The notes under the pieces are model-generated. The model was not told the DNA's origin. It saw nothing but the letters and a program-made list of their open reading frames with translations, and did no database searches. Source: Desulfobulbus sp. (GTDB taxonomy: Bacteria; Desulfobacterota; Desulfobulbia; Desulfobulbales; Desulfobulbaceae). Taken from it: a stretch of DNA of 8,564 nt. This document shows, in pieces, positions 1 through 7,453 of this stretch (position 1 is its first letter; every line of letters starts with the position of its first letter). Made by a program: the position numbers and the translations under genes. The stretch is taken from positions 1 to 8,564 of the forward strand of contig JAGODN010000096.1 in NCBI GenBank assembly GCA_017998195.1. Direction: 5' to 3'.

Positions 1-66
1 GGCGAGGATGGCCGCAAACAGCCCATCGACCGGGAACAGGCGCGCCAGCGCCTGCCCGGCCTCAAC
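1..66 (-). CDS. Possible partial gene downstream of the HDOD gene (runs off window)
   Basis: Beyond the HDOD stop, the minus-strand frame shifted by +1 reads VEAGQALARLFPVDGLFAAI, with G or C at nearly all third codon positions. It reaches base 1 without a stop. The peptide resembles the opening of a GAF-like or signalling domain, but 22 residues are too few to assign it. No ATG, GTG or TTG start lies in this frame between its last upstream stop and the window edge, so the start is unknown. It could be CTG, or the frame could be chance. A TTG at 65-63 overlaps the HDOD stop as TTGA, but opens an arginine-rich frame that looks less like protein. This entry is tentative. Confidence 0.25.
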
Positions 67-901
67 TGCTGAGGACGCGGGTGTCCTCGAGGGCGCCCTC
101 CAGTTCGGCCAGGTCGGTTCCGGTCAGGCCGAGCAGGTTCGCCTCGGGGGTGGCGGCAAGGAGCAGCGAGCCGTCCTCGGCCAGGCCGATGCCCAGCTTG
201 CGGCAGACCAGGTTGGCCATGCGCACCAGCACGAGCAGGCGGTTCTGCGCGTCGATCTCCGCATTGTGGTGGTCCCGGGCGATCACGTGCAGGTGCCCGG
301 GCATGTTCCAGCGGGTGAGCAGCCGGCTGCCCTCGCGGGCGTGCAACCGGTTCATGGCCTCCATGAGCAGGCTGTCGGTGAGCTTGAGCGACTTGTTCTT
401 CCGCTTGATCTGCTCGATCACCATGAGCACGAACAGCTTGCCCACATCGTGGAACAGGCCGGCGAAAAAGGCCTGGCTCTGTTCCACCCCGCAGTCGCGC
501 CGCCGCGCCAGCCAGGCCGTGCCGTAGGCGCAGCCCACCGAGTGCTGCCAGAGTTTTTTCATGACCAGGGCGATGGTCCTGTCCCTGCTGCGAAAGTGCT
601 GCTCCGAGGCGGCCATGAGCACGATCCGTCCGATCTCGCGCATGCCCAGGCGGATGATCGCCGCCCGCACCGTACCCACCTCCACCAGGCCCCGGTAGAA
701 GGCCGAGTTGGCGATTTTCAGCACCTGGCTGGACAGGGCCTGGTCCGAGGTGATCACCTGCTCGATCACCCGCAGGTCCGGCTCGGGTTTGACCAGTTCC
801 ATCTGCAGGCGGACAGCGGCATTGTTGAACACCGGCAGGGAAAGGGTGTCCGCGGCGATGTAGCGGTTGATCACGTCGAGGAGCGAGATGGGGGCAGCCA
901 T
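62..901 (-). CDS. HDOD-domain signalling protein
   Basis: A protein of 279 residues, the usual size for stand-alone HDOD proteins, which are cytoplasmic and linked to two-component and cyclic-di-GMP signalling, usually without proven enzyme activity. The domain spans about residues 15-215. It opens with the characteristic LPVFNNAAVRLQ and SSQVLKIANSAFYR segments (residues 22-70), followed by IIRLGMREI at 82-90. The HD-type metal motif is largely kept: H120, FHDVGKL with H151 and D152, HAREG at 187-191 and DHHN at 210-213. The late acidic residue often found in active HD enzymes is Asn here (MAN, N230), so phosphodiesterase activity is doubtful. The ATG at 901 is chosen over an in-frame ATG at 988 because a good promoter lies between 960 and 988, so a transcript from it could not contain the upstream start. 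No strong Shine-Dalgarno is visible before 901. The gene follows fumC on the same strand but has no evident functional link to it. Confidence 0.88.
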   Translation of the reverse strand: MAAPISLLDVINRYIAADTLSLPVFNNAAVRLQMELVKPEPDLRVIEQVITSDQALSSQVLKIANSAFYRGLVEVGTVRAAIIRLGMREIGRIVLMAASEQHFRSRDRTIALVMKKLWQHSVGCAYGTAWLARRRDCGVEQSQAFFAGLFHDVGKLFVLMVIEQIKRKNKSLKLTDSLLMEAMNRLHAREGSRLLTRWNMPGHLHVIARDHHNAEIDAQNRLLVLVRMANLVCRKLGIGLAEDGSLLLAATPEANLLGLTGTDLAELEGALEDTRVLSS

Positions 902-959
902 GCGGACACCACAAGGATGGCGGAGTTCGATGCGAAACGCGGCGGTCGTGCAAAGGGGC

Positions 960-988
960 AGTATAGGGCCAACCCGCCCCGGGGACAA
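960..988 (-). promoter_or_regulatory. Sigma-70-type promoter for the HDOD gene
   Basis: On the minus strand, TTGTCC (988-983, 4 of 6 matches to the -35 consensus) is followed after exactly 17 bases by TATACT (965-960, 5 of 6 to the -10 consensus). Transcription would start near 953, giving a leader of about 52 bases to the ATG at 901. The AT-rich -10 stands out in very GC-rich DNA. It implies that the HDOD gene can be transcribed independently of fumC. Confidence 0.6.
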
Positions 989-1009
989 GGTCTTCCTGGG
1001 CCGCGCGGT

Positions 1010-2413
<1,404 letters not shown>

Positions 2414-2434
2414 GGGGTTCCTCCGGGGAAGACC

Positions 2435-2457
2435 GCCGGGCGCGGGCTGCGCCCGGC
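2435..2457 (-). promoter_or_regulatory. Stem-loop in the fumC leader
   Basis: There is a perfect 9-base inverted repeat, GCCGGGCGC (2435-2443) and GCGCCCGGC (2449-2457), around a 5-base loop. It lies 10 bases upstream of the fumC Shine-Dalgarno, so the mRNA leader would carry a very stable hairpin. No run of U follows it on either strand, so it is not a standard intrinsic terminator. It could affect mRNA stability or translation. The structure is seen directly; its role is inferred. Confidence 0.4.
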
Positions 2458-2571
2458 GAACGGTTTACGATTACCGGTCCCCCGGTACCAAGGCAAGCGG
2501 TTTTCCCGACGGTGGCCCGCCGGGACGGGCTGCCTGCCATAAAATGCGCTTTCTTCCCCGCTGCTTTCGGG

Positions 2572-2579
2572 TATACAAT
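2572..2579 (+). promoter_or_regulatory. Probable -10 region for the cation efflux gene
   Basis: The only strongly AT-rich spot in the divergent region reads TATACAAT and contains two overlapping -10 candidates, TATACA and TACAAT (5 of 6 each). The matching -35 area near 2549-2556 is poor (pyrimidine-rich, CTTTCTTC), so the promoter may need an activator. Transcription would begin near 2586, about 53 bases before the ATG at 2639. The core GTATAC is palindromic, so a minus-strand role toward fumC is also possible. No convincing promoter for fumC itself was found in 2414-2638. The best pair for it, TTGGTA with TAAACC around 2465-2496, is weak. Confidence 0.4.
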
Positions 2580-2638
2580 AGCCCCATTTCCGGTCGCCGG
2601 CGCCACCGGTGCGCCTTCCCTCTTCTCCCTCAAGCCGC

Positions 2639-3547
2639 ATGAACGAACCATCGGAAACCCTTGCCGCGGGCAAACGGCGCCGGCTGTCCCTGCTGGCCGT
2701 ACAGGTCGGACTGGCGGCCAACATCCTGCTCGCCATGGTCAAATGCGCGGTGGGCATCCTCGGCGGGAGCCCGGCACTGTTGGCCGACGGCATCAACTCG
2801 ACCTCGGACGTGGCCTACGGGGTGGTGGTCAGCATTTTCGTCCGCCTCTCGGCCAAGCCCGCCGACCACGAGCACCCCTACGGCCACGACCAGCTGGAGA
2901 GCGTCGCCGCGGTGGTGGTCGGCGCTTTTGTCATCACCACCGCCATCGCCATCTTCTGGCACACCGTGGCCACGGTGAACGAACTGCTCACCGCACCGCC
3001 GGACAACGGCGGGTCAGCGGTCATCGCCCTGTGGGTGGCCCTGGCGGTGGTGCTGGTAAAGTTCGGCCTGACCGGTTGGACCTATGCCGTCAACCGGCGG
3101 GTCAACAACAGCGCGGTGCTGGCCCTGGCCCAGGACCACCGCAACGACATCTTCGCCTCCTCGGCCGCGGCCGTGGGCATCCTCTTCGCCCGCATGGGCC
3201 ACCCCTGGGTGGACCCGCTGGCCGGGGCGGTGGTCAGCCTGATCATCCTCCACACCGGCGTGGAGATCCTCCGTTCGGCCACCGCCGACCTGATGGACAC
3301 CGTGCCGGGCCGCGAACTCGACCGGGAAATCCGCGCCAGCCTGGAGGGCATCAGCGGCCTGCTGGCCATCGAAGAGGTGCACGCCCACCGCTTCGGCCCC
3401 TGGCTGGTGGCCAACCTGACCATCGGCGTGGACGGCGGGATCAGCGTCCGCGACGGCCACCGCATCGCCATCGAGGTGGAGCGGCGGCTGGTCGACCGGG
3501 TCGAATTCATGCGCCGGGTGTATGTCCACTATCACCCGGTCACCTGA
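2639..3547 (+). CDS. Cation diffusion facilitator (CDF) family metal efflux transporter
   Basis: An inner-membrane metal/proton antiporter of 302 residues, typical for the family. Hydrophobic segments lie near residues 18-42, 46-70, 87-112, 126-150, 170-185 and 190-207, followed by a cytoplasmic metal-binding domain (about 208-302). Family marks are LLADGINSTSDVAYG at 47-61, HPYGHD at 79-84 and AQDHRND at 164-170. The membrane metal site would be N53 and D57 in TM2 with D166 and D170 in TM5. In classical zinc exporters the TM5 motif is HxxxD; DxxxD is seen in manganese-type members. The substrate is therefore uncertain, with Mn2+ or Fe2+ as plausible as Zn2+. The ATG at 2639 is preferred to an in-frame GTG at 2609, because a short basic tail then precedes TM1, as is usual. 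Neither start has a visible Shine-Dalgarno. The gene is divergent from fumC and 66 bases ahead of the next gene. Confidence 0.9.
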   Translation: MNEPSETLAAGKRRRLSLLAVQVGLAANILLAMVKCAVGILGGSPALLADGINSTSDVAYGVVVSIFVRLSAKPADHEHPYGHDQLESVAAVVVGAFVITTAIAIFWHTVATVNELLTAPPDNGGSAVIALWVALAVVLVKFGLTGWTYAVNRRVNNSAVLALAQDHRNDIFASSAAAVGILFARMGHPWVDPLAGAVVSLIILHTGVEILRSATADLMDTVPGRELDREIRASLEGISGLLAIEEVHAHRFGPWLVANLTIGVDGGISVRDGHRIAIEVERRLVDRVEFMRRVYVHYHPVT

Positions 3548-3555
3548 GAGCAACC

Positions 3556-3571
3556 GCCGGCCCCGGCCGGC
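3556..3571. repeat. GC-rich inverted repeat after the CDF gene
   Basis: GCCGGC, CCCG and GCCGGC form a 6-base stem with a 4-base loop just after the CDF stop. No T run follows, so it is probably not an intrinsic terminator, and read-through into the next gene 66 bases downstream is possible. The motif CGGCCCCGGCC occurs again at about 3591-3601. No promoter-like sequence is visible in 3548-3613. Confidence 0.35.
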
Positions 3572-3613
3572 ATCCGCCAGCAACCCGCACGGCCCCGGCC
3601 AGGAGGAGCGATC

Positions 3614-4801
3614 ATGCACGGCGTCCCGCGGCAAGTGACCACCGCCCACCGGCGCATCCCCCTGACCATCCCCCAGGGGGTGACGCCCACCGAATTCTTC
3701 AACAGTCCCTGCAACCTGCGCCATCTGGCCCGGGAGAACGGCCTGTTGCGCACGCCCGAGAACTTTCTTCTCTACCGCAAGGCCATCGGCCACTCCAACC
3801 TGTTCGACACCTCGATCATCCTCGACAGCTCACAGCGGATCCTCGACCCGCTCGGCCGGCCGGTGCGCCGCGACCAGCTCGACCGGCGCGAGAAGATCGT
3901 GTTCAGCCGCATGACCCAGGTGGTGTTCGCCTACATGCTCGAGAAGTACCCGAACCCGGAGGAGCACCTGCTCTTTTGCGGCGAGGCCAGCCTGGACGCC
4001 ACCTGGCCGCTGGCCAAGCCGGGCGTGCCGAGCATCCGCATGATGCACAACCACTTCCTGGTGTTCGCCCAGGATGAACTGCGCGCCGCCCCGGCCGCCG
4101 CGGCCGACGACCCCAACCTCACCGACAGCGGCAACAATGGCCTCTTCCTCCAGTACCTGGCCCGGGTCTACCTGCGCTTCTTCGAGATCCTCGACCTGGA
4201 GATTCTCGAACCCGTTCCCGCGGACGAGGCCCAGCTCAAAGTCACCGGCTACCCGCAGGGACTGCCCAGCTGGCGGGTGCGCGGCGGCGCCCGCGCCCTG
4301 GAGAGCGGCCGTTTCTGGAAGGAGTACGACATGGTGCTCGAGGGGTTCCTCGATTTCTACCGCACCTTCTTCGGCCTGGTGGCCACCAGCGAGACGCGCA
4401 TCCCCGAGGGGGCCCGCTACCCGGACCAGATCGAGGACGTGCTCCTCTACAGCGACGAATTCCACCGCGCCGCCCGCATCCTCAGGCTGATGGTGCTCGA
4501 GGATCCGCTCATCGCCAACGAGATCCGCTGGCGGCCGGCCTACAAGCAGCTGCTCTACCGCGACGATGGCGGCCGGCTGATCGTCACCATCAGCCAGAAC
4601 TCGGTGGGGAACGCCATCACCGAGCTGCTCGGCATCGTGGTCAGGCGGGTGGCCGACGACGAGGCCTACACCCGGGCCGAACCCGGGCTGGTGGCGCGAT
4701 TGATCGAACTGCGCAACCGGCTGGTGCGCGCCGGCCTGGGCGAGCCGATCAACACCCCCTCCTGGCCGCACGGCCAGCTGGTGCAGGGGACCGGGCCATG
4801 A
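3614..4801 (+). CDS. Unrecognised 395-residue cytoplasmic protein, coupled to a ModF-like ATPase
   Basis: I do not recognise the family. The start is well supported: AGGAGG at 3601-3606 lies 7 bases before the ATG. There is no signal peptide or membrane segment, so a soluble cytoplasmic protein is expected. Notable features are a charged N-terminal third, a histidine motif in PSIRMMHNHFLVF (139-151, H145 and H147), a small Ala/Asp-rich linker at 158-170, an aromatic-rich helical region (FLQYLARVYLRFFEILDLEIL, 178-198; FLDFYRTFFGLV, 245-256), and a conserved-looking tail (EIRWRPAYKQLLYRDD at 303-318, SQNSVGNAITELLG at 327-340). The HNH triad recalls phosphate-binding histidine motifs of HIT/GalT-like enzymes, but this is only a resemblance. 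Its stop overlaps the start of the ATPase gene (ATGA, 4798-4801), so translational coupling and a joint function are likely. High GC at third codon positions and the absence of internal stops support a real gene. Confidence 0.85.
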   Translation: MHGVPRQVTTAHRRIPLTIPQGVTPTEFFNSPCNLRHLARENGLLRTPENFLLYRKAIGHSNLFDTSIILDSSQRILDPLGRPVRRDQLDRREKIVFSRMTQVVFAYMLEKYPNPEEHLLFCGEASLDATWPLAKPGVPSIRMMHNHFLVFAQDELRAAPAAAADDPNLTDSGNNGLFLQYLARVYLRFFEILDLEILEPVPADEAQLKVTGYPQGLPSWRVRGGARALESGRFWKEYDMVLEGFLDFYRTFFGLVATSETRIPEGARYPDQIEDVLLYSDEFHRAARILRLMVLEDPLIANEIRWRPAYKQLLYRDDGGRLIVTISQNSVGNAITELLGIVVRRVADDEAYTRAEPGLVARLIELRNRLVRAGLGEPINTPSWPHGQLVQGTGP

Positions 4802-6180
4802 TCGAGATCGAGGGGCTGAGCGCACCCGGCCTGCGGGTCGACCGCTTCACCGTCCGGCCCGGCGAGGCCTGGTGCTGCGTGGGCGCGACCGGTTCGGGGA
4901 TGGAGCGGTTCTGCGACCTCCTCGGCGGCGACAAGACCGCGGACACCGCCCGCCGGCTGGAGCTGCCCGCGGATCTCGGGGTGATCTCCTTCCGCGGCCA
5001 GCAGGAACTGTACGAGGCGGAACTGCGCCGCGACGACACCGACTTCCTCGACCGGCTCGATCCGGGCACCCCGGCCCGCGCCTTCCTCACCCGGGTGGAG
5101 GAGCACCGTGCGCTCATCGACCTGTTCCGGCTCGGGCCGCACCTGGACAAGGGCTACCGCCAGCTGAGTTCCGGCCAGGCGCGCAAGCTCCTGCTGCTCG
5201 CCCAGCTGACCCGCGGCGTCCCCCTGCTGGTGATCGAAAACCCGTGGGAGGGGCTCGACCAGGCGGCCTGCGTCGAACTCGACCGGGTGCTCGCCGGGCT
5301 GCCCGGCCGGGGGCTCGCGCTCGTGCTGTTCGTCGGCAACCAGGCGGACATCCCGGCCTGGTGCACCCACCTGGCCGCGTTCCGCGACGGTCGGATGGTC
5401 GTGCAGGGAGAAGCGGCCGCGGTGCGGGCCGAGGTCCGGGCCGCGCTCAAGCGGCCGGATGGGTTGTTCCGGGTGAGTGTCGAGGAACTGCGGGCCGAGC
5501 AACGCACCGCGGACAACGGCGCCGACACGCTCATCAGCCTGCGTGGCGGCTTTGCCCGCTACGGCGAGGTGGAGGTGTTCAACGGTCTCGACCTGGAGAT
5601 CCGCCGCGGCGACCATACCCTGATCACCGGCCCCAACGGCTCTGGCAAATCGACCCTGCTGCAGATCCTCACCGGCGACCACCCGCTCTGCTACGCCAAC
5701 GACCTGACCGTGTTCGGCCGGCGGCGGGGCAGCGGCGAGTCCATCTGGGACTTGAAGCGCCACATGGGGATTGTCGGCGCGGACCTGCACCGCAACCACC
5801 GGGTGGCCGGCAGCGCCCTGGCCGTGGTGGTGTCCGGCCTGTACGACACCATCGGCCTGTACACCCGGCCCACGGCCGGCGACGAGGCGCTGGCCCGCCG
5901 CTGGCTCGACCGGGTTGGGCTGGCCCACCGGGCCGCGACGTCCTTCCGCGGGCTCGGTTACGGCGAACAGCGGCTGCTGCTGCTCGCCCGGGCGCTGATC
6001 AAGGCGCCGCGGCTCCTGGTGCTGGACGAGCCCACCCAGGGACTGGACGAGCACCACCGCGCCGCCCTGCTCGACTTCCTCGCCTCGGTCGCCGGCCGCG
6101 ACCTGTGCACCATCCTCTACGTCAGCCACCGGCCGGACGAGTACCGCCCCTTCTTCAGCCAACACCTCCGCTTCTCCTGA
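4798..6180 (+). CDS. modF: ModF-like protein with two ABC ATPase domains, first one degenerate
   Basis: A protein of 460 residues with two fused ABC nucleotide-binding domains and no membrane segments. It resembles E. coli ModF (about 490 residues), whose role beyond an association with molybdenum transport genes is unclear. The second domain (about 244-460) is complete: Walker A GPNGSGKS (278-285), the ModF-like NDLTVFGRRRGSGESIWDLK (301-320), signature LGYGEQ (386-391), Walker B LLVLDE (406-411) and switch His444. The first domain (about 1-225) has GATGSGME (29-36) with Met for the Walker A lysine, a good signature LSSGQ (123-127), and IENP (146-149) for DEP. Asn replaces the catalytic Glu, and the switch His is lost (VGN, 179-181). 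Its ATG overlaps the stop of the preceding gene, with AGGGGA upstream. No molybdate transporter genes are visible, so the symbol reflects resemblance, not function. Confidence 0.85.
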   Translation: MIEIEGLSAPGLRVDRFTVRPGEAWCCVGATGSGMERFCDLLGGDKTADTARRLELPADLGVISFRGQQELYEAELRRDDTDFLDRLDPGTPARAFLTRVEEHRALIDLFRLGPHLDKGYRQLSSGQARKLLLLAQLTRGVPLLVIENPWEGLDQAACVELDRVLAGLPGRGLALVLFVGNQADIPAWCTHLAAFRDGRMVVQGEAAAVRAEVRAALKRPDGLFRVSVEELRAEQRTADNGADTLISLRGGFARYGEVEVFNGLDLEIRRGDHTLITGPNGSGKSTLLQILTGDHPLCYANDLTVFGRRRGSGESIWDLKRHMGIVGADLHRNHRVAGSALAVVVSGLYDTIGLYTRPTAGDEALARRWLDRVGLAHRAATSFRGLGYGEQRLLLLARALIKAPRLLVLDEPTQGLDEHHRAALLDFLASVAGRDLCTILYVSHRPDEYRPFFSQHLRFS

Positions 6181-6253
6181 AGCCGGCCGAGCCGGTCACC
6201 ACGCCCCTGCGGCGGTCACCCGCGCCCCCGGAAGGGCCGCCGGCTTTTCGTTT
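6180..6253 (+). terminator. Possible terminator after the ModF-like gene
   Basis: AAGCCGGC (6180-6187) is complementary to GCCGGCTT (6239-6246), followed by the T-rich TTTTCGTTT (6245-6253). A second, overlapping arm AGCCGG (6190-6195) can pair with the same 3' strand. The intervening bases are GC-rich and could fold as well (GCGG, TCAC, CCGC). The loop is long for an intrinsic terminator, so this is tentative. Its T-rich end merges with the -35 box of the next promoter. Confidence 0.35.
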
Positions 6254-6280
6254 GACACCCGCACCCCGATTCCGTATACA
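6252..6280 (+). promoter_or_regulatory. Near-consensus sigma-70 promoter for the BMP transporter operon
   Basis: TTGACA (6252-6257, perfect -35) is separated by exactly 17 bases from TATACA (6275-6280, 5 of 6 to the -10 consensus). Transcription would start near 6287, leaving a 56-base leader to the ATG at 6343. Such a strong match in very GC-rich DNA suggests substantial expression unless repressed. The leader (6287-6342) contains a GC-rich CCGGCCGCCCGGGCCGG block, but no recognisable riboswitch. Confidence 0.7.
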
Positions 6281-6342
6281 GGCCACAGGGCAGCCGGCCG
6301 CCCGGGCCGGGCGCCGCGCCACCACCACCCAGGGAGGAACCC

Positions 6343-7401
6343 ATGCGGATCATCGTGTTGTGCATCATGCTGCTGGTCGCACCGACCGCGCTTTCCCTGG
6401 CCGCGGAGCGGGAACTCAAGGTGGGCTTCATCTACGTCTCGCCGGTGGGCGACGCCGGCTGGTCGCACGCCCACGAGCAGGCCCGCCAGGCGATCGAGGC
6501 CCTGGACGGGGTGAGCACCTCCTACGTCGAGGCGGTGGCCGAGGGACCGGACTCGGAGCGGGTCATCCAGACCATGGCGCGCAAGCGATTCGACCTGATC
6601 TTCGCCACCAGCTTCGGCTACATGGATTCCATGCTCAAGGTGGCCCGGCAGTTCCCGAACACGGTGTTCATGCACTGCTCCGGCTTCAAGACCGCGGCCA
6701 ACATGGGCAACTACTTCGGCCGCATCTACCAGCCCCGCTACCTCTCCGGTATGGTCGCCGGCGCGATGAGCAAGACCGGGGTGCTCGGCTACGTGGCCGC
6801 CTTTCCCATCCCGGAGGTGATTCGCGGCATCAACGCCTTCACCCTGGGGGCGCGTTCGGTCAACCCGCAGGCGACCGTGCGCGTGGTCTGGACCAAGACC
6901 TGGTACGACCCGGCCAAGGAGAAGGAGGCGGCCAAGTCCCTGCTCGACGTCGGCGCCGACGTCATCGCCCAGCACCAGGATTCGCCCGGCCCGCAGGAGG
7001 CCGCCCAGGAGCGCGGCGTCTACTCCATCGGCTACAACACCGACATGAGCCGCTTCGCGCCCAAGGCCCACCTGACCGCGCCGGTGTGGAACTGGACGCC
7101 GTACTACCGGCAGGTGGTCGAACAGGTGCAGAAGGGCACCTGGAAACCGAGTTCCGACTGGCCTGGCCTGGCCGAGGGGGTGGTCGACCTGGCCCCCTTC
7201 GGGCCCATGGTGCCGCCGGCGGTGCGGGAGCGGGTGCAGGCCAAACGGGCGGAGATCGTCGCCGGCCGGGAGCGGATCTTCACCGGGCCGATCGCCGACC
7301 AGGCAGGAACGGTGCGCATCCCCGCCGGCGCGGTGGCCGCGGACCAGGAACTGCTCGGCATGAACTGGTTCGTCCAGGGCGTGGTCGGCACCACCGAGTA
7401 G
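6343..7401 (+). CDS. BMP/PnrA-family periplasmic substrate-binding protein
   Basis: The solute receptor of an ABC importer. BMP-family proteins usually bind nucleosides or related purine compounds. It has 352 residues. Residues 1-21 form a signal peptide (Arg2, a hydrophobic core, a SLAA cleavage region) without a lipobox cysteine, so it is a soluble periplasmic protein. Family features include KVGFIYVSPVGDAGWSHAHE (26-45), FDLIFATSFGY (83-93), the Asn/Tyr-rich strand NMGNYFGRIYQPRYLSGMVAG (120-140), WTKTWYDPAKE (183-193), GADVIAQHQDSPGP (204-217) and GYNTDM (230-235). Several aromatic residues (W183, W187, W249, W251) could line the ligand site. A strong Shine-Dalgarno GGGAGGAA (6332-6339) precedes the ATG. 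It has its own promoter at 6252-6280 and is followed by permease genes. The ligand cannot be named from sequence alone. Confidence 0.92.
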   Translation: MRIIVLCIMLLVAPTALSLAAERELKVGFIYVSPVGDAGWSHAHEQARQAIEALDGVSTSYVEAVAEGPDSERVIQTMARKRFDLIFATSFGYMDSMLKVARQFPNTVFMHCSGFKTAANMGNYFGRIYQPRYLSGMVAGAMSKTGVLGYVAAFPIPEVIRGINAFTLGARSVNPQATVRVVWTKTWYDPAKEKEAAKSLLDVGADVIAQHQDSPGPQEAAQERGVYSIGYNTDMSRFAPKAHLTAPVWNWTPYYRQVVEQVQKGTWKPSSDWPGLAEGVVDLAPFGPMVPPAVRERVQAKRAEIVAGRERIFTGPIADQAGTVRIPAGAVAADQELLGMNWFVQGVVGTTE

Positions 7402-7408
7402 GTTCGCT

Positions 7409-7453
7409 ATGCACAGCCGCGCGCTCCTGCCCCAGCCCCTGTTTTGCCGGTGA
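7409..7453 (+). CDS. 14-codon mini-ORF coupled to the permease start
   Basis: ATG at 7409 opens MHSRALLPQPLFCR, which ends in TGA at 7451-7453. The final A of that stop is the first base of the permease ATG (TGATG). A weak Shine-Dalgarno-like GTAGG (7398-7402) lies 6 bases upstream, overlapping the stop of the binding-protein gene. The permease itself has no visible ribosome binding site, so re-initiation after this short peptide is a reasonable explanation of how it is translated. The arrangement is seen directly; translation is inferred. Confidence 0.35.
   Translation: MHSRALLPQPLFCR

Noticed and set aside
2609..2638. GTG start giving the CDF protein 10 more residues
   Set aside because: It has no ribosome binding site, lies in the dyad sequence close to the predicted transcription start, and adds residues without family support. 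The ATG at 2639 gives a normal amino terminus.
3548..3613. Repeated CGGCCCCGGCC as a mobile-element end or attachment site
   Set aside because: The repeats are short, GC-rich and not flanked by target duplications or transposase coding sequence. No insertion sequence, CRISPR array, tRNA or rRNA was seen anywhere in the window.
4798..6180. The ModF-like ATPase as the energy source of the BMP importer
   Set aside because: Its sequence follows ModF rather than the YufO/sugar-type ATPases of BMP systems, and a possible terminator and a strong new promoter separate it from the importer genes.
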